Positions 33,570-46,261 of a stretch of DNA of 64,000 nt are shown one piece after another. The position numbers and the translations under genes are program-made. Below the pieces are notes generated by a model. That model had not been told where the DNA came from. It searched no databases and worked only from the letters and a program-made list of their open reading frames with translations. The stretch lies in assembly GCA_905116865.2 (NCBI GenBank), contig CAJHNH020002527.1, forward strand, positions 1 to 64,000, written 5' to 3'. Numbering within the stretch: the stretch's first letter is position 1; each line of letters begins with the position of its first letter. The DNA comes from Candidula unifasciata. Taxonomy: Eukaryota > Mollusca > Gastropoda > Stylommatophora > Geomitridae.

Positions 33570-33775
33570 ACCATTTTCCACGCTCTTAGGCGAATAGGGC
33601 ATATAGGGCTAGACCTATGTTTCATAGATCACTCGGTACCCATTCAAGGTTGGGTCGATCTGACAGCGGAGGTAATTGTGTGTGTGTTAAAGTCCTATTT
33701 CATTCGGACTCGAGCCCATACAACCTTCGGATCTGCAGGCGGGCGTCTAGCCGCTACACAACGGCGGCTCCCACA
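33570..33775 (-). repeat. SINE-1 copy
   Basis: Same block order as 33015-33297, with the conserved 'GGGCATATAGGGCTAGACC' block at 33597 and the tRNA-like head at the right. Confidence 0.75.
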
Positions 33776-33942
33776 GGGAAAGAGGCAAAATACTTATTCG
33801 ATATTATATACAATTGCATGTTGATCAAATTCCCTCAATAATTTTACTTTACAATTTTATTTTTTTAAATAGTATAATGTAATACTCATTAGAAGCATGC
33901 AAGCTCAGACAGTCTGATGGTCCAGACACTGGTCATACGACA

Positions 33943-34465
33943 TTATATAGCTGAGACGTCGAAGACAAGACACATTGTATAGCTGAGACGTCGAAGACAA
34001 GACACATTATATAGCTGAGACGTCGAAGACAAGACACATTGTATAGCTGAGACGTCGAAGACAAGACACATTGTATAGCTGAGACGTCGAAGACAAGACA
34101 CATTGTATAGCTGAGACGTCGAAGACAAGACACATTGTATAGCTCAGACGTCGAAGACAAGACACATTGTATAGCTGAGACGTCGAAGACAAGACACATT
34201 GTATAGCTCAGACGTCGAAGACAAGACACATTGTATAGCTAAGACGTCGAAGACAAGACACATTGTATAGCTGAGACGTCGAAGACAAGACACATTGTAT
34301 AGCTGAGACGTCGAAGACAAGACACATTGTATAGCTGAGACGTCGAAGACAAGACACATTGTATAGCTCAGACGTCGAAGACAAGACACATTGTATAGCT
34401 GAGACGTCGAAGACAAGACACATTGTATAGCTCAGACGTCGAAGACAAGACACATTGTATAGCTG
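33943..34465. repeat. 32-bp minisatellite, ~16 copies
   Basis: Unit GTATAGCTGAGACGTCGAAG + ACAAGACACATT, 32 bases, with CTGAGAC/CTCAGAC variants. Open frames on the minus strand are from the repeat. Confidence 0.93.
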
Positions 34466-34584
34466 AAACACGGAAAACAACACAATGTATAGATGATATA
34501 TAGTCATCACGTCTTCAACATAAGTTAACATTATCCAAAACAACCAAAAAACTGGGCATTGTTGCAGCCAAAGATTTACACGCA

Positions 34585-34587
<3 letters not shown>

Positions 34588-34670
<83 letters not shown>

Positions 34671-34682
34671 GAGGGAGGGGGG
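34588..34682. repeat. (GA)n microsatellite
   Basis: Pure GA dinucleotide for ~80 bases, then G-rich. Confidence 0.95.
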
Positions 34683-34689
34683 AGATGAA

Positions 34690-36000
34690 AGAGCATCCTG
34701 GATTTGAAAACAAAGAGGCACGAGAGGTTTACCACGGACACATACGACTGTTGGTTGCTGAGGAGCGTAATTCCTCATGTCGGTTGTCATGATGTAGGAT
34801 TATAGTGGATACGCATAGCTTATCCTGATTCTATATTGAGCACACATAAGACGCAAGCGAAGCTGTAGAGCTGACAGTCCAGCAAACATTACATCCTTAG
34901 GCAAATCGACGCACAAAAACTGGCAGGGCATGACCACCACAGAATTGGTAACAAATCCACAACCCTAAGACTGTATCGTAACCAAAGAAGCTGGTGATAT
35001 GACGGTTATTGACTTGACAGAAGATAATTAATCAGATATCTGCACTTTTGTAAACCTACGCTATTTTTGCACTTGTAACAACCATAGACCATGTACCTGA
35101 ATGTTTTGAAAAACATCAATAAACAATTATAATTGTTTATCGTCTTGTTATCATTATGCTGCATGTCCAAGTCCAAGTTCTTTTGAGAAAAAAAAAAAAA
35201 AAAAAGCTCGACCACGTTCAGACTGCTACCAGCTAGCCGAGGCTGCTGTCTCCGCCTATATTTGTGGTCTGGGTTATTTGCGTCACTTTCGTGACTAATT
35301 ACTAGTGTTTGTGCCATTTCTGGGCTTGATGCTTCCACCGAATCAAACCGCTCGTCCTGTTGTCACTGGTGCATGTCTTATTATGCTGGAGGCTTTCTTG
35401 GAACTATTTATATGAACAGGCAGACATGGTTTAATAACTGGGTCAGCTCTCAGTCGCCCAAGCATAATGTGGTCGTTTCCTCTCCATTTTGTGCACTATA
35501 GCATGTTGCCATCATATAGGCTAGAGGCTTTCACGAATACACAATCCGGCGATTAAATAATGAAAGTTTCAGCATGGACAAACAGGCATTTATGATTGAC
35601 AAAACTGTAACGCCGCCGCCATTTTGTTCAGCGAGGGAAAGTTGCGTCGTTGCATGTGCAGCATGGAGACAAGGGTGGATGTTAATTCTGTTTCAGATTG
35701 GGAAAACTGTTATTCAGATAGTTGACTTTATGAGGGGCTGTTGGGGTTGGTTCTGCAACGTCCTGTAAAGGATACGGAACTAACCAACGAAATCCGTGTC
35801 GTGGTCTCTGTGGGCTGTTGAACACGTAATAGCTAAGCGGTCAACTGCCAGTCCGTCAGACACTATCATCCCCTACAGGCGTTTCATAGCCACACAGGCC
35901 TCCGACACTATGTTTTCGAGGAAAAAACATTTTTCCCAAAAAAGACTTATTTTCTGTTGTGAACAAAATAGTGCACAATGTATATACGGTGTATGCAGGA
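34690..36000. other. Unassigned DNA
   Basis: No gene motif seen. A SINE-5 end fragment lies at about 35735-35790, and an A-run of 18 is at about 35188-35205. Confidence 0.4.
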
Positions 36001-36009
36001 GGATTGAGA

Positions 36010-36990
36010 TTTTATATCTTTGGACAAAGGACATGGGGGACGTTGATGGCTGGGACAGAGGACATGGGAGATTCGATAGCTGGGACAGAGGACATGGGAG
36101 ACTTTGATGGCTGGGACAGAGGGCATGGGATATTTGATAGCTGAGACAGAGAACTTGGAGATTGATAGCTGAGGACAGATTTGATACATGGGCAGAGGAC
36201 ATGGGGATTGATACCTGGGACAGAGGACATGGGGGATTTGATACCTGGGACAGAGGACATGGGAGATTTGATACCTGGGACAGAGGACATGGGAGATTTG
36301 ATACCTGGGACAGAGGACATGGGAGATTTGATACCTGGGACAGAGGACTGGGAGATTTGATACCTGGGACAGAGGACATAGGAGATTTGATAGCTGGGAC
36401 AGAAGACATGGGAGATTTGATACCTGGGACAGAGGACATGGGAGATTTGATAGCTGGGACAGAGGACGTGTGCAATTTGATACATGGGACAGAGGACATG
36501 GGAGATTTGACAGCTGGGACAGATCACATGGGAGATTAATTAGATGGAACAAAGGACATGAGTGATTTGTTAGCTGGGAAAGGGGACAATGAAGATTTGA
36601 TGACTGTGATAAAGGGTATTGGAGGTTTGATATCTGAATAAAGAGGATAAGAGATTTATTGACTGGGACAGGGGTCACTGGAGATTTGATAGCTGGGACA
36701 GACATGGGAGATTTGATAGTTAGGACAAAGGACGTGGGGGATTTGATTGCTGGGGCAGAGGAGTTGGGAGATTTCATTTTTAAGATCGAGTGCATGGGAG
36801 ATTTGATAGCTGGGTTAAAGGACATGGACAATTTGATAGCAAGAACAGAGGACATTATAGATTTGGACCCTGAAGTAAATGACATGTTAGATTTGATAAC
36901 TGGGACTGAGGTCAGGAGAGATTCGATAGCCGAAGCACAATTTATGAGACATCGTGTTGCAGTGATGAAGAAGATGACATAGTTTATAGC
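36010..36990. repeat. 30-bp minisatellite, ~32 copies
   Basis: Unit GATAGCTGGGACAGAGGACA + TGGGAGATTT, 30 bases, best in 36190-36540 and decaying at both ends. Both strands stay open because 30 is a multiple of three; the resulting 10-residue repeat frames (GDLIPGTEDM and PCPLSQ types) are not genes. Confidence 0.92.
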
Positions 36991-37038
36991 TGAGAGCGTT
37001 AAATAATTTATGCTGAGACACTAAACATAAATATAAGT

Positions 37039-37165
37039 GACGAAGCTCAACCAACCAGGAACTCACAACGGGCTTCAAACACCCGGTGACACGAAGTACC
37101 GCCATCAGAATGAGAATCAATCGGGCACAAGTCACAGAAACCCCGTTCAACTGTTGAATTATGTT
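37039..37165 (+). repeat. Repeat B copy, partial
   Basis: 'CCAGGAACTCACAACGGGC' to 'CCCCGTTCAACTG' follows repeat B block order. The right part is replaced. Confidence 0.6.
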
Positions 37166-37269
37166 AGGGCACTCGCAAACAGCCGGAACGGGACATTAAC
37201 ATGACAAGACACACACAACGATCACGTCCCATGTTAGGGCGAAGGGAAAGAACACATTAGAGACATGAA

Positions 37270-38570
37270 AAGAATTATATATTGTTATAGATGAGATATG
37301 GAAGACGACATATTTTTTTATGTATGACATTTTTATGCTTCATTGCTGAGATTCGGAAAGTATGACATATATTATAGCTGAGACACGCAAGACAACATAA
37401 CACATTTTATAGTTAATACATGAATGACAAGACATATGTAATTGTTGTGACATGGGAAACAAGACAGGGCTGAGACATGGAAGTTAAGACATGCAGTATA
37501 GATGAGTCACGAAATACACGACAATTAATCAGGATCACAACATGTTGCAATATCTTCTTCTCATTAAAAAAAAAAAAAATGAATGGTTGTCTTTTTTCTG
37601 ATGTTTGTGGTAAGTCGTCTTTGGGCCTCGCGTTTTAAAAGAATATTTGGTTTGCATTTATTTTGCTGTCCATGGAATGTTAGGCGTCTGTAAAACCATA
37701 TCTCTGCGGCCTCAAGCAATTGTTCGGCTTGTTTATTGATTATCCAGGACTCACAGCTATATGTTTAATATGGTTCAATATAGCATGCGTTAATTTCTTT
37801 ACTATCCTCTAAATAACATGGATTTGTGTATTGATCATGTCCACTGAAAACAGAAGTTGCTGCAGTTTCGCAATAACACTTGCACGCGTCATCACTGGGT
37901 GAGATATCACTGTGCAAAGGGTGGACATCCTTTGCCCAAGCTCTCCATGACGTGTCCATTAACTGAGATATTTGGAGAACCTTATTTGACAATGAAGTGG
38001 TTGGGAAAACTCCACCCTACTTGCGTCTGATCAGGACTGACAATTAAACCAGCTGTGCACACGAGACAGACTGCATCTCATATCGTCTAAATTAACGGAC
38101 ACATGTGCTAGATATAAGAGCTAATTCTAGGAATGTTAGTCACCGTCTGCTTCGTAATCAAAAGACGAAGAAACTTAACGGTATTACAAAAATATCTCGG
38201 AACAAAGTTCATTGTAAAAAAAAAGTAAATGGCTGACGTTATGCTTTTTTTTTTTTATTTTTGTTCAGGAAGGTTATTGAAAACACCTTGGGATGGGGGG
38301 AAAACTGGGGTAAGCCGTGAAACTGGGAGTGTTATAGAGAAAGCAAAAACAATCGAAAACAAGACAGAACATGTTAGTCAGCCTGCTATTCTAGCACGGA
38401 GGATGACCTAGATCTAACATGACTGGCATGCAAATACGAACGAGGCTCAGAAAATGCTCGACAATGGAGGAGCGTATGAGAAGCAAGGAAAGGCAGGGGT
38501 TAATCACCACAAGGGTGTACACGAGCCTGCGTATAATACTTAGCAACTCAATGTTCGTTCTTGTTGTTTA
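37270..38570. other. Unassigned DNA
   Basis: AT-rich, with degenerate 'GCTGAGACATGG' units at 37290-37500 that resemble a decayed edge of the 32- and 30-bp minisatellites. No gene seen. Confidence 0.4.
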
Positions 38571-38574
38571 TGGT

Positions 38575-38822
38575 GAGCGTGTGTGTGTGGGTCTGTAAGA
38601 GTGTGTGTGTCTGTGTGTGTGTGTGTGTGTGTGTGTCTGTGTGTATGTGTGTGTGTCTGTAAGTGTGTGTGTGTGTCTCTGTGAGTGTGTGTGTGTGTGT
38701 GTGTGTGTGAGTGTGTGAGTGTGTGTGTGTCTGTGTGTGTGTGTGTGAGTTTGTGTCTCTTCTGTGAGTAAGGATTGTGTGTCTGTGTGTGTGTGTGTTT
38801 TGTGATTGTGTGTGTGTGTCTT
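38575..38822. repeat. (TG)n microsatellite with interruptions
   Basis: TG dinucleotide with CTG and AGTG interruptions across ~245 bases. Confidence 0.95.
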
Positions 38823-39004
38823 ACAAGTGTGGATTTTTCTTTCTCATTCTTAAAAAAAATCAAGATATTTCAGAGGATTTTTTTCTTCAAGATAACATTT
38901 TTGTCTCACGTTTAGTTTTTTTTTGATCGATCTCAGATCACACTGTTTTCCTTACAAGATAAAGGATTCTTGCCTCACATTGTCCCGTTTCATTTTTTTC
39001 CCCC

Positions 39005-39465
39005 CAGAAGCTTAGACACCTAAATGTCTCTCTGACAGCAAAACAGCAATTAAGTGATAGCATCTTCATCCCTATCTTAGGCTATCAGTGCCAGACATGG
39101 ACACTAGAACATAAAATGATTACATCTTAAATGTGCTGTATCCGTAGGGTCACTAACAACACAAGAAGGGACATGGTTACGAATTCCAGCAATGGAGAGA
39201 AAGCTGCAATGTTTAGATTTGACAGACAAAGAATGAAATGGTTCAGCCATCTAATGAGACTGTAACCAGACTAAACTGTATATGAGACCTTTGACTGCAG
39301 AACATTAGCGGAAAAAAGGCGAGGAGAAGACCATACAAGATATAGTCAAATTGTGTAACTGAAACCTGCAAAAAGATAAACAAATATACCGTTCCAGCCA
39401 CCCAAGAAGAGCAAGACAAATACAGAAAACCACCACAGTGGGCTACAACCTGATATTAGTAAGAC
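39005..39465 (+). pseudogene. LINE 3'-end remnant, same family as 31600
   Basis: Frame-broken translation '[35 protein letters not shown]' parallels '[34 protein letters not shown]' of the 31600 copy. The following 'RQRMKWFSHLMRL' and a 'PPQWATT' end also match. Confidence 0.75.
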
Positions 39466-39859
39466 GTAAACAAAGTTGTTTGAACGACTCAAGATGAGCT
39501 GTTTCATAAAAAATAAAAAGGATTCTTACCCCACACTAGAACATATGGTTGTTTCATTGACTCCCTCTCTAGTTTTGTTTTTCATACAAGATAAAGAAAT
39601 CATGTCCAGATTGTTTCATTTAGTTGTTTGATATACTCCACATCCGTGTTTTTTTTTTAATGTGTGTGTTGTTGTTGTTGCTAACAAGATAAAGGTTTCT
39701 TATCTCCTATTGTTCCTCCTATTTGTTTAATAGATTGATATGTTCACTCAAGATAATAGATTCATATCTTAATTGTTCAATAGTGTTTTTTTTTCTTTCA
39801 AATCAACAGCACTTATTATTTTAAGTCTGCTATCTCACTTGGATTGTGATTTTTCTTGT

Positions 39860-40190
39860 TGACTTCCTATAGGTTGTTGTTGTTATCGATCAAGCGGCGC
39901 CCGAACGATCGCCCTCAGGCCCAATGCCATGCAGTGGAATTAACATGTTTTAACAAGCTATTCTTTTCTCTGTATTAGGTGTTTTACTTGTCTGGTCTCA
40001 GAGGGAGTAGCATTCTTCTAGTCTCGCCGAGTTTTGGGCACTCAAAGACATGATGGTCAACAGTTTCGTAGGAGTAGTCACATAGCTGGCACTCTGGGGA
40101 GTGTTGTGGCTGTATTATATTTAGATGTCCACTGAGTGGAGAACGTTGTGTTCTGATTCTGAAGATGGTGGCCTGATCCCTTATTACTTC
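39860..40190 (-). pseudogene. LINE 3' end with RNase-H-linked tail (Jockey/I type)
   Basis: The minus strand encodes 'DQATIFRIRTQRSPLSGHLN', 'QHSPECQLCDYSYETVDHHV' and 'FECPKLGETRRMLL'. This is the 'TIFRLRTGH.PL..HL.....SP.C..C....ET..H.L..CP.L...R' zone at the C-terminus of RNase-H-bearing non-LTR elements. It is a second LINE lineage, distinct from the RTE-like ones. Confidence 0.7.
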
Positions 40191-40225
40191 CTATAGGTGT
40201 AATATTTATTATTATTTATTTTTTT

Positions 40226-40302
40226 ACAGCAGCAGAGTCTATGAAAATATAGGTCGAGCCCCATATGCCCTATAGCTTAAAGTGTGGAAAAGGGTCCCAA
40301 AT
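40226..40302 (+). repeat. SINE-1 3' end
   Basis: 'GAAAATATAGGTCGAGCCCC' then 'TATGCCCTATAGC' and 'GTGTGGAAAAGGGTCCC' are the 3' end of SINE-1, directly followed by the CATA array. Confidence 0.65.
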
Positions 40303-40321
40303 TTTTTTATCTTAGATATCT

Positions 40322-41302
40322 TCACATACATACATACATACATACATACATACATACATACATACATACATACATACATACATACATACATACATACATA
40401 CATACATACATACATACATACATACATACATACATACATCAACCATCATACATACATACATACATACATACATACATACATACTACATACATACTACATA
40501 CATACATACATACATACATACATACATACATACATACATACATACATACATACATACATACATACATACATACATACATACATACATACATACATACATA
40601 CATACATACATACATACATACATACATACATACATACATACATACATACATACATACATACATCATACATACATACATACATACATACATACATACATAC
40701 ATACATACATACATACATACATACATACATACATACATACATACATACATACATACATACATCATACTACCTACATACATACATACATACATACATACAT
40801 ACATACATACATACATACATACATACATACATACATACATACATACCATACATACATACATCCATACATACATACATACATACATACATACAGACATACA
40901 TACATACATACATACATACATACATACATACATCACACATACATACATACACACATACATACATACATACATACATACATACATACATACATACATACAT
41001 ACATACATACATACATACATACATACATACATACATACATACATACATACATACATACATACATACATACATACATACATACATACATACATACATACAT
41101 ACATACATACATACATACATACATACATACATACATACATACATACATACATACATACATACATGCATGCATGCATGCATGCATACATACATACATACAT
41201 ACATACATACATACATACATACATACATACATACATACATACATACATACATACATACATACATACATACATACATACATACATACACACACACATACAT
41301 AC
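40322..41302. repeat. ~980-bp (CATA)n array
   Basis: About 240 tetranucleotides with few breaks (40438-40450, 40488-40500, 40663, 40762-40775, 40845-40865, 40932-40952) and a GCATGCATG patch at 41164-41182. The 400-codon open frames of YIHT and MYVC repeats are artefacts. Confidence 0.98.
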
Positions 41303-41389
41303 AGACTACATACATGTTTTTCTACCCCATGTATTTTCACATTCAAATATTTATTTCAGTCTTTCAACCAGAGAATGGTTTTTTTCACC

Positions 41390-41393
<4 letters not shown>

Positions 41394-41452
<59 letters not shown>
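41394..41452. repeat. (TA)n microsatellite
   Basis: Pure TA dinucleotide. Confidence 0.95.
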
Positions 41453-41455
<3 letters not shown>

Positions 41456-41702
41456 TACAAATAGTAATAAAGAAGATGTACTGACAGCAAACGGTACCAG
41501 AAAGAACTAACAACATTATGGAAACATTTTAGAGCATAAAGAGAAGCACAAGACAGGCATGTATACTATTACCTGAATTGTTTTCATTATACAGTGAATA
41601 TGTAATGAGATATATCATGATTATTATATAAATTATCGTTGTTGGTCACAACATACACAATCTACGTCATACTGATGACATCGTCTTGGCAACGGCAAAT
41701 CA

Positions 41703-41705
<3 letters not shown>

Positions 41706-41735
<30 letters not shown>
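41706..41735. repeat. Poly-G run of ~30
   Basis: Unbroken G run inside the LINE reverse transcriptase region. Such a run is unusual and may be of uncertain length in the assembly. Confidence 0.9.
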
Positions 41736-41736
<1 letters not shown>

Positions 41737-41841
41737 GGAAGCTACAGTGATTTACAGGTACCTTGGTCCTAGACAGTGACAGAATGAGTCTCAGCTTAAA
41801 TAACTACAAGACAGAGGTAATAGAAATATCTAAGATAAAAA

Positions 41842-42065
41842 AAATTTAGGGACCCTTTTCCACACCTTAGGCTATAGGGCATATGGGGCTAGACCTATAT
41901 TTTCCTAGACCAATCGGCACAAGATGAGTGATGTGGTCAGCATCACGATGGCCCTCTTTACTTCCCGGGACTGCACCCAGCACCCACTCAATTATCCGCA
42001 AGGAAGCGAACCCACGACCTTCAGATTTATGGCAAGCGTCTTGCCGCTCCGTCACGGCGACTCTT
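41842..42065 (-). mobile_element. SINE-1 inserted in a LINE
   Basis: The plus strand starts at the tail ('TTAGGGACCC') after an A-run and ends at the tRNA-like head, with box B GGGTTCGCTTCC on the minus strand. Flanks 'CTAAGATAAAAAAA' and 'CTTAAAGAAAAGG' look like a decayed target-site duplication. Confidence 0.75.
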
Positions 42066-42649
42066 AAAGAAAAGGTTAATCTCTCAATATATAGAGCAAA
42101 TGTCATAAGCGTTGTTTTAGGGCAAGTACACAATTTCCAGTATCTAGACACACCTGGATAAAATCTTCTGGAGGATGTCCAGTTGGAAGAACGGGACGGA
42201 CTTATAACTCAGTTTTCATAAACTGTAGATTATTTTATGCAATAAAATCCTCGTCACTGGAAGTTGGACAAAAATAAATGCGTGCATGCTACATAAAGCC
42301 GCTTTGTCCAGGTCACCGTGCAGCCTGGTCTAATAATAGACTAGACAAACAATTTCTTGAGACCTTGAAAATTTGGTTTCGCAGAAGAAGCCTCAGAATT
42401 TCTTAGCCAAAAACAGCAACCCAAATGTTTCGAAAAATGCGAGGGCTTGAAGACACTTAACACAAACACCAGAAAGATACAGTGGTAATTTTGAGGGTCA
42501 TGTTATGAGAAGATGCAAATTGAAAGATGTTGTTACTGCTAGAAGATCAACGAAGAAAGAGTCAGAGGAAGACAACGCGAGAACATTATTATGGCGATGA
42601 GGGGTATCGGTACAGAAACACATGTATATTATATTGAAAATCACAGTTT

Positions 42650-44290
42650 ATGAAGAGGATATATAGCCCACACCAGTCAGCACGGCACTTGATCACGATG
42701 ATGCATTATTTATGTTTATATGGTTGTATTTATGTAATGATCTGTGTGTGTATGTGTGTGTATGTGTGTCTGTGTGTCTGTGTATGTGTGTGTATGTGTG
42801 TGTGCACGTATGTACGCATTTAGGTATGACCGTGAAGTGAATTTATGCGACGATGCTGTCTAGTACTGTAAGTTCATTGTCAAGGATGTAATAACTAAAT
42901 ATAGTTTCTCATGTTTTGTCCTGTACTGGACCGCCACATTTACCACTATCACTTCCTTGTCTAGACTTCAACAAAGAAAGATATTTGCTTGTGAAAGTTG
43001 GCAAGCATACATTAAACGGGTGGGGTGGGGTGGTGGGGTGGGGGGGGGGGGAGAGAAACAGCTTTTTGAAATTTAAAGAATTCCAAACAAGTAAAGAGGG
43101 CAACTCTTATCTTTGCCAGAGCATGCACTTCAAATTGTTTTGAAACAGCTTCTTATTCATGGCACACACACAAACAGGATCTGACCGCTCAAGGACGCAA
43201 GAGTTATCAAATATTTGCTTAATTATCATAGACGGATTTTCCAGAACTGGCAGCGATCTGATCAACAACCCAACCCAACGCACGACAGTACTTTCATCCC
43301 TTCCTGCTTTTCGTTGATTATTCACGTGCTAAGTAAGTACGGGTGGTTGTATTTTCTAGGGAGGACCCTTTTTTGTCAAGGACAAGTAAGAAAGGCGGCA
43401 TATCTACTTACGACTGATCTACCCACGCGTTTATGTTAAAGTCTAGTCCAGAAATCGTGGCTTGCTGTAAAAATCTGTAACTCCGTAACCGTTCTGTGTA
43501 AACTGTTGAAATGTGGGCATGCAGTTTGTTAATAATTATGTCCTTTTAATATGTTTTTTTTTTTTAATTTATGTTTACTTTTAGTGTAAACAAACATCGG
43601 CTAGTTCCACCTTAGTCCTCATAGAGTTCGCCCATATACATACTAGCTCACTTATTATGAGTAGTTCCTGAACAGCGCGTGCTCGGGTGGTGTTCTGCAA
43701 GGCCATTGAAATCGCGTGTCGTATTTTTCAGCACGCCAGCGCTTTTAAAACTACAAAAACATGGAGAAACTCGGTCTAACACACAACCCCCCCCCCCCTT
43801 CTTGGAGAGTGCTGCAGCCCATATCACAGGCATTCTCGGTCTAACACACCCCCCCCCCCCCCCCCTCCCTTCTTGCAGCCCATATCACAGGCATTCTCTT
43901 TCTAGGAAGAAAAACGTAAATTCTAGACAAGCCAGAAAGCAAACAATAGAGCGGCACACCCGTAAACACCCTCGCCCCTCCCCCTTTTTTTCCCGGAATG
44001 CAGACCAGTCCAACAAAATTATAAATGGAAGGTGACCTAATTTGTTTGGGGACACTAACGTTGAACTAAATCATTCATTTTCCTTTTTTTGTGTGTATGT
44101 ATAAAAAAAAAACAGACACCGCTTTTAAAAAATGAAATTGCTTACAGTAGCATGATTAAACTAAGTCATGGGGATTTTTCGAAACAACGGATTAAGCGCG
44201 CTTCATATGTGGGTGCTTTATTAATATCCTACCCCAAACAGTGGAAATCCGCAGATCACAGGAAAGTCTAATATTTCGGGGGTGGTAAAT
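42650..44290. other. Unassigned DNA with poly-G/C tracts
   Basis: TG-rich patch at 42745-42805, a G-rich tract at 43019-43052, and two poly-C tracts at 43788-43799 and 43849-43866 within a duplicated ~70-base segment ('GGCATTCTCGGTCTAACAC' twice). No gene seen. Confidence 0.45.
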
Positions 44291-44344
44291 AGGCTGCATG
44301 CAGCTGTGGGATCTAGGCTCCACGCAGTCGTGGGATCTAGGCTG

Positions 44345-44345
<1 letters not shown>

Positions 44346-44393
<48 letters not shown>
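44346..44393. repeat. (CT)n microsatellite
   Basis: Pure CT, preceded by a 24-base unit ('GTGGGATCTAGGCT') present twice. Confidence 0.93.
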
Positions 44394-44395
<2 letters not shown>

Positions 44396-44619
44396 ACGTA
44401 GTTGGGTTGGTCTCAGGACCATTTCTAGTGGTTTTGGGGTCGTTAAAAGCGTCAGAAAGCCGGGAAACCCAGTCTTACCACCCTCTAGAATGCTGGTCTG
44501 TCCTCTGGCGTCATTTTGTGTTAGGATGTTAATAAAGAACCCATAGACGTTTCATACGCAGATGGTCATCTCTAGCATTAGTCTCCCGTGAGGTGGGGAT
44601 TTTTTATAGTATGTGGGAT

Positions 44620-44735
44620 AGTAAAAAAAGTAAAGATCCCTTTCCACGCCTTTAGGCGTATCTGGCATATGGGAAGAGCACCCATATTTTTACAGACCAT
44701 CGATGGTAATGTGGTCAGCATTACGCCGATGCGGG
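44620..44735 (-). repeat. SINE-1 fragment
   Basis: Tail 'AAAAAAAGTAAAGATCCC' and block 'CCACGCCTTTAGGCGTAT'. Truncated before the head. Confidence 0.6.
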
Positions 44736-45002
44736 ATAGGCTAAACAAATAATCACTACACATTGCTGCACATATGACTCTATTTTGAAACAATATCGAC
44801 ACATGCATCGATTACTGTGTATTCAAATATTTAGGGGTTTCATAAATTATTATTTAAAGATTATTTTTTAATCGCCCCTTATAAAAAAAAAAAGCAGCCC
44901 ATATGCAATTATAAAAAATAAATCAAAAGATGGTGGAAAATAAAAGGCCATATGCTTGTTGTTTTCATGGTCTTTCCATGTATTTATTTATTTCAATAAA
45001 TG

Positions 45003-45243
45003 TAAAGGTACAGTGTCGGCTCTGTTGCTAGGTCGATGCGAACGCTTCGTAATGCCGAGGTGCCGAGTTCGATCCCTGCTGCGGCCATGTGTCAAGCGCT
45101 GTTTTGACAGTGGTATACGGGGGCCGGCAGTCCAGAAGCAATGGCAAACTACTGGAAGTAAATTTGCCTAGTGAAACCACACCACAGCCAGCAGCTGCTG
45201 GTGTTGGTTCTGCAACGTCCTGTGAAGGATACGCAACTAACAG
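45003..45243 (+). repeat. SINE-5 (tRNA-headed)
   Basis: Left head 'GGCTCTGTTGCTAGGTCGATG' and box B GAGTTCGATCCC, then the body to 'CTGTGAAGGATACGCAAC'. The body is shared with 685-833 (minus) and 35735. Confidence 0.65.
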
Positions 45244-45244
45244 A

Positions 45245-45530
45245 ACAGAAAGGTACAGTTGGGAGATGTGAACCAGCGTCATTGCACACTGTTATAAACC
45301 ATAAGTGCTCTGGCACCAGTACGGACAGCTGAAAAGAAACTGTCCGCCTGTGTCGCCATCGGCACGGAACTCAGTAGCTACAGCGACGTTCCTCATTTTA
45401 CCCTAGAGTTTTAAGGCTGGGTAAACCCCTGAAACCGCCCTGTTTCGAACACCGACCGTGGGCTGCAGTAAGTCGCAGCTGGATTTGAAAGCATGTCTCC
45501 TATCGATTGCTCTAACGCGGCAAAAGTATG
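45245..45530 (-). repeat. SINE-2 copy
   Basis: Same order as 15399-15690, starting at the 'AAGGTACAGTTGGGAGATG' tail end and finishing at the tRNA-like head. It abuts SINE-5, so the two form a composite block. Confidence 0.75.
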
Positions 45531-45654
45531 AGGGCATGAGTTTTGTAACGAACTATAGTCGGAGATTTTTCTTTCATCCGCCTTGAAGAACGCATTTAAC
45601 GATAATTGTTGTTTTTCTGATATCAGATAATAGGCAATGACACTATTCACGCGT

Positions 45655-45810
45655 ATGGCATTCAAGGAAAGACCTATATTTGTTAGACCAATCAGCCATT
45701 TTGGGTGGTGTAGTCAACAACACGCGGGTTATATTTTTTTCCAGGGACTTCAATGGTTTCTTAGACTGGGTCGACATGCCAGTCAATGTCAATTTCCGAT
45801 TTTCTTGCCA
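45655..45810 (-). repeat. SINE-1 fragment
   Basis: 'GACCTATATTTGTTAGACCA' then 'GGGTCGACATGCCAGTC' match the middle of SINE-1. The head is missing. Confidence 0.5.
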
Positions 45811-45867
45811 CAGCGGTAACTTTGTAAACAAATGTAATAAATGTTCGTAATAATGAACGTCGTCCCC

Positions 45868-46024
45868 ATGTGGGTAGCAATTTTTCGTTATTTTGAAGCC
45901 CCTCCCTCGCAATTGTCGGACTCTAATATAACCTAACGATTGAACGGGGTTTCCGTGACCTCTCATTTTGTGTCATCGGATGTTTATTGCCCTGTGGGAT
46001 GTTTAAGTGGGGTGAAACTTACCC
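45868..46024 (-). repeat. Repeat B copy, minus strand
   Basis: Reads repeat B backwards from 'GCAATTTTTCGTTATTTTGA' to 'GCCCTGTGGGATGTTTAAG' and 'GGGGTGAAACTTACC'. Confidence 0.65.
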
Positions 46025-46261
46025 ACTGACTATGTTCGAAATATATACTTGTTTTTTTGTATGGGTAATTGGCTGTCTAGGCTCCATTTGTGATTGCCAT
46101 CATCAACTGTATGTGCCTTGCCGACTGGAGTGGAAAGGGGGAGGGGGGAATACTTTTTCACCAACAGCATATTACATTTTAGGGGCTGAACACCTCTGCG
46201 GCACACCCCCCCCCCCTTCCCCCAAACACACTATTCCTCTCCACACGCTGTGATCAAAGTC

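Larger units (their letters stand above)
41620..42640 (+). pseudogene. RTE-type LINE fragment, interrupted by poly-G and a SINE
   Basis: 41635-41703 encodes 'VGHNIHNLRHTDDIVLATAN', a reverse transcriptase motif with HTDD for YADD. After a 30-base poly-G comes 'LSLNNYKTEVIEISK'. A SINE-1 copy (41842-42065) then interrupts it. The element resumes with 'VNLSIYRANVISVVLGQVHNF' type text and ends in an RTE-like tail near 42640. Dead. Confidence 0.7.

Noticed and set aside
33943..34465. Regular ~32-bp repeats resembling a CRISPR array
   Set aside because: Units are directly tandem with no unique spacers, and the DNA is eukaryotic.
35947..36885. 312-codon minus-strand frame rich in PCPLSQ
   Set aside because: Translation of the 30-bp minisatellite; the plus strand is equally open with a different repeat.
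40282..41510. 400-codon open frames of YIHT/MYVC repeats
   Set aside because: Pure translation of a CATA tetranucleotide array, open in several frames on both strands.
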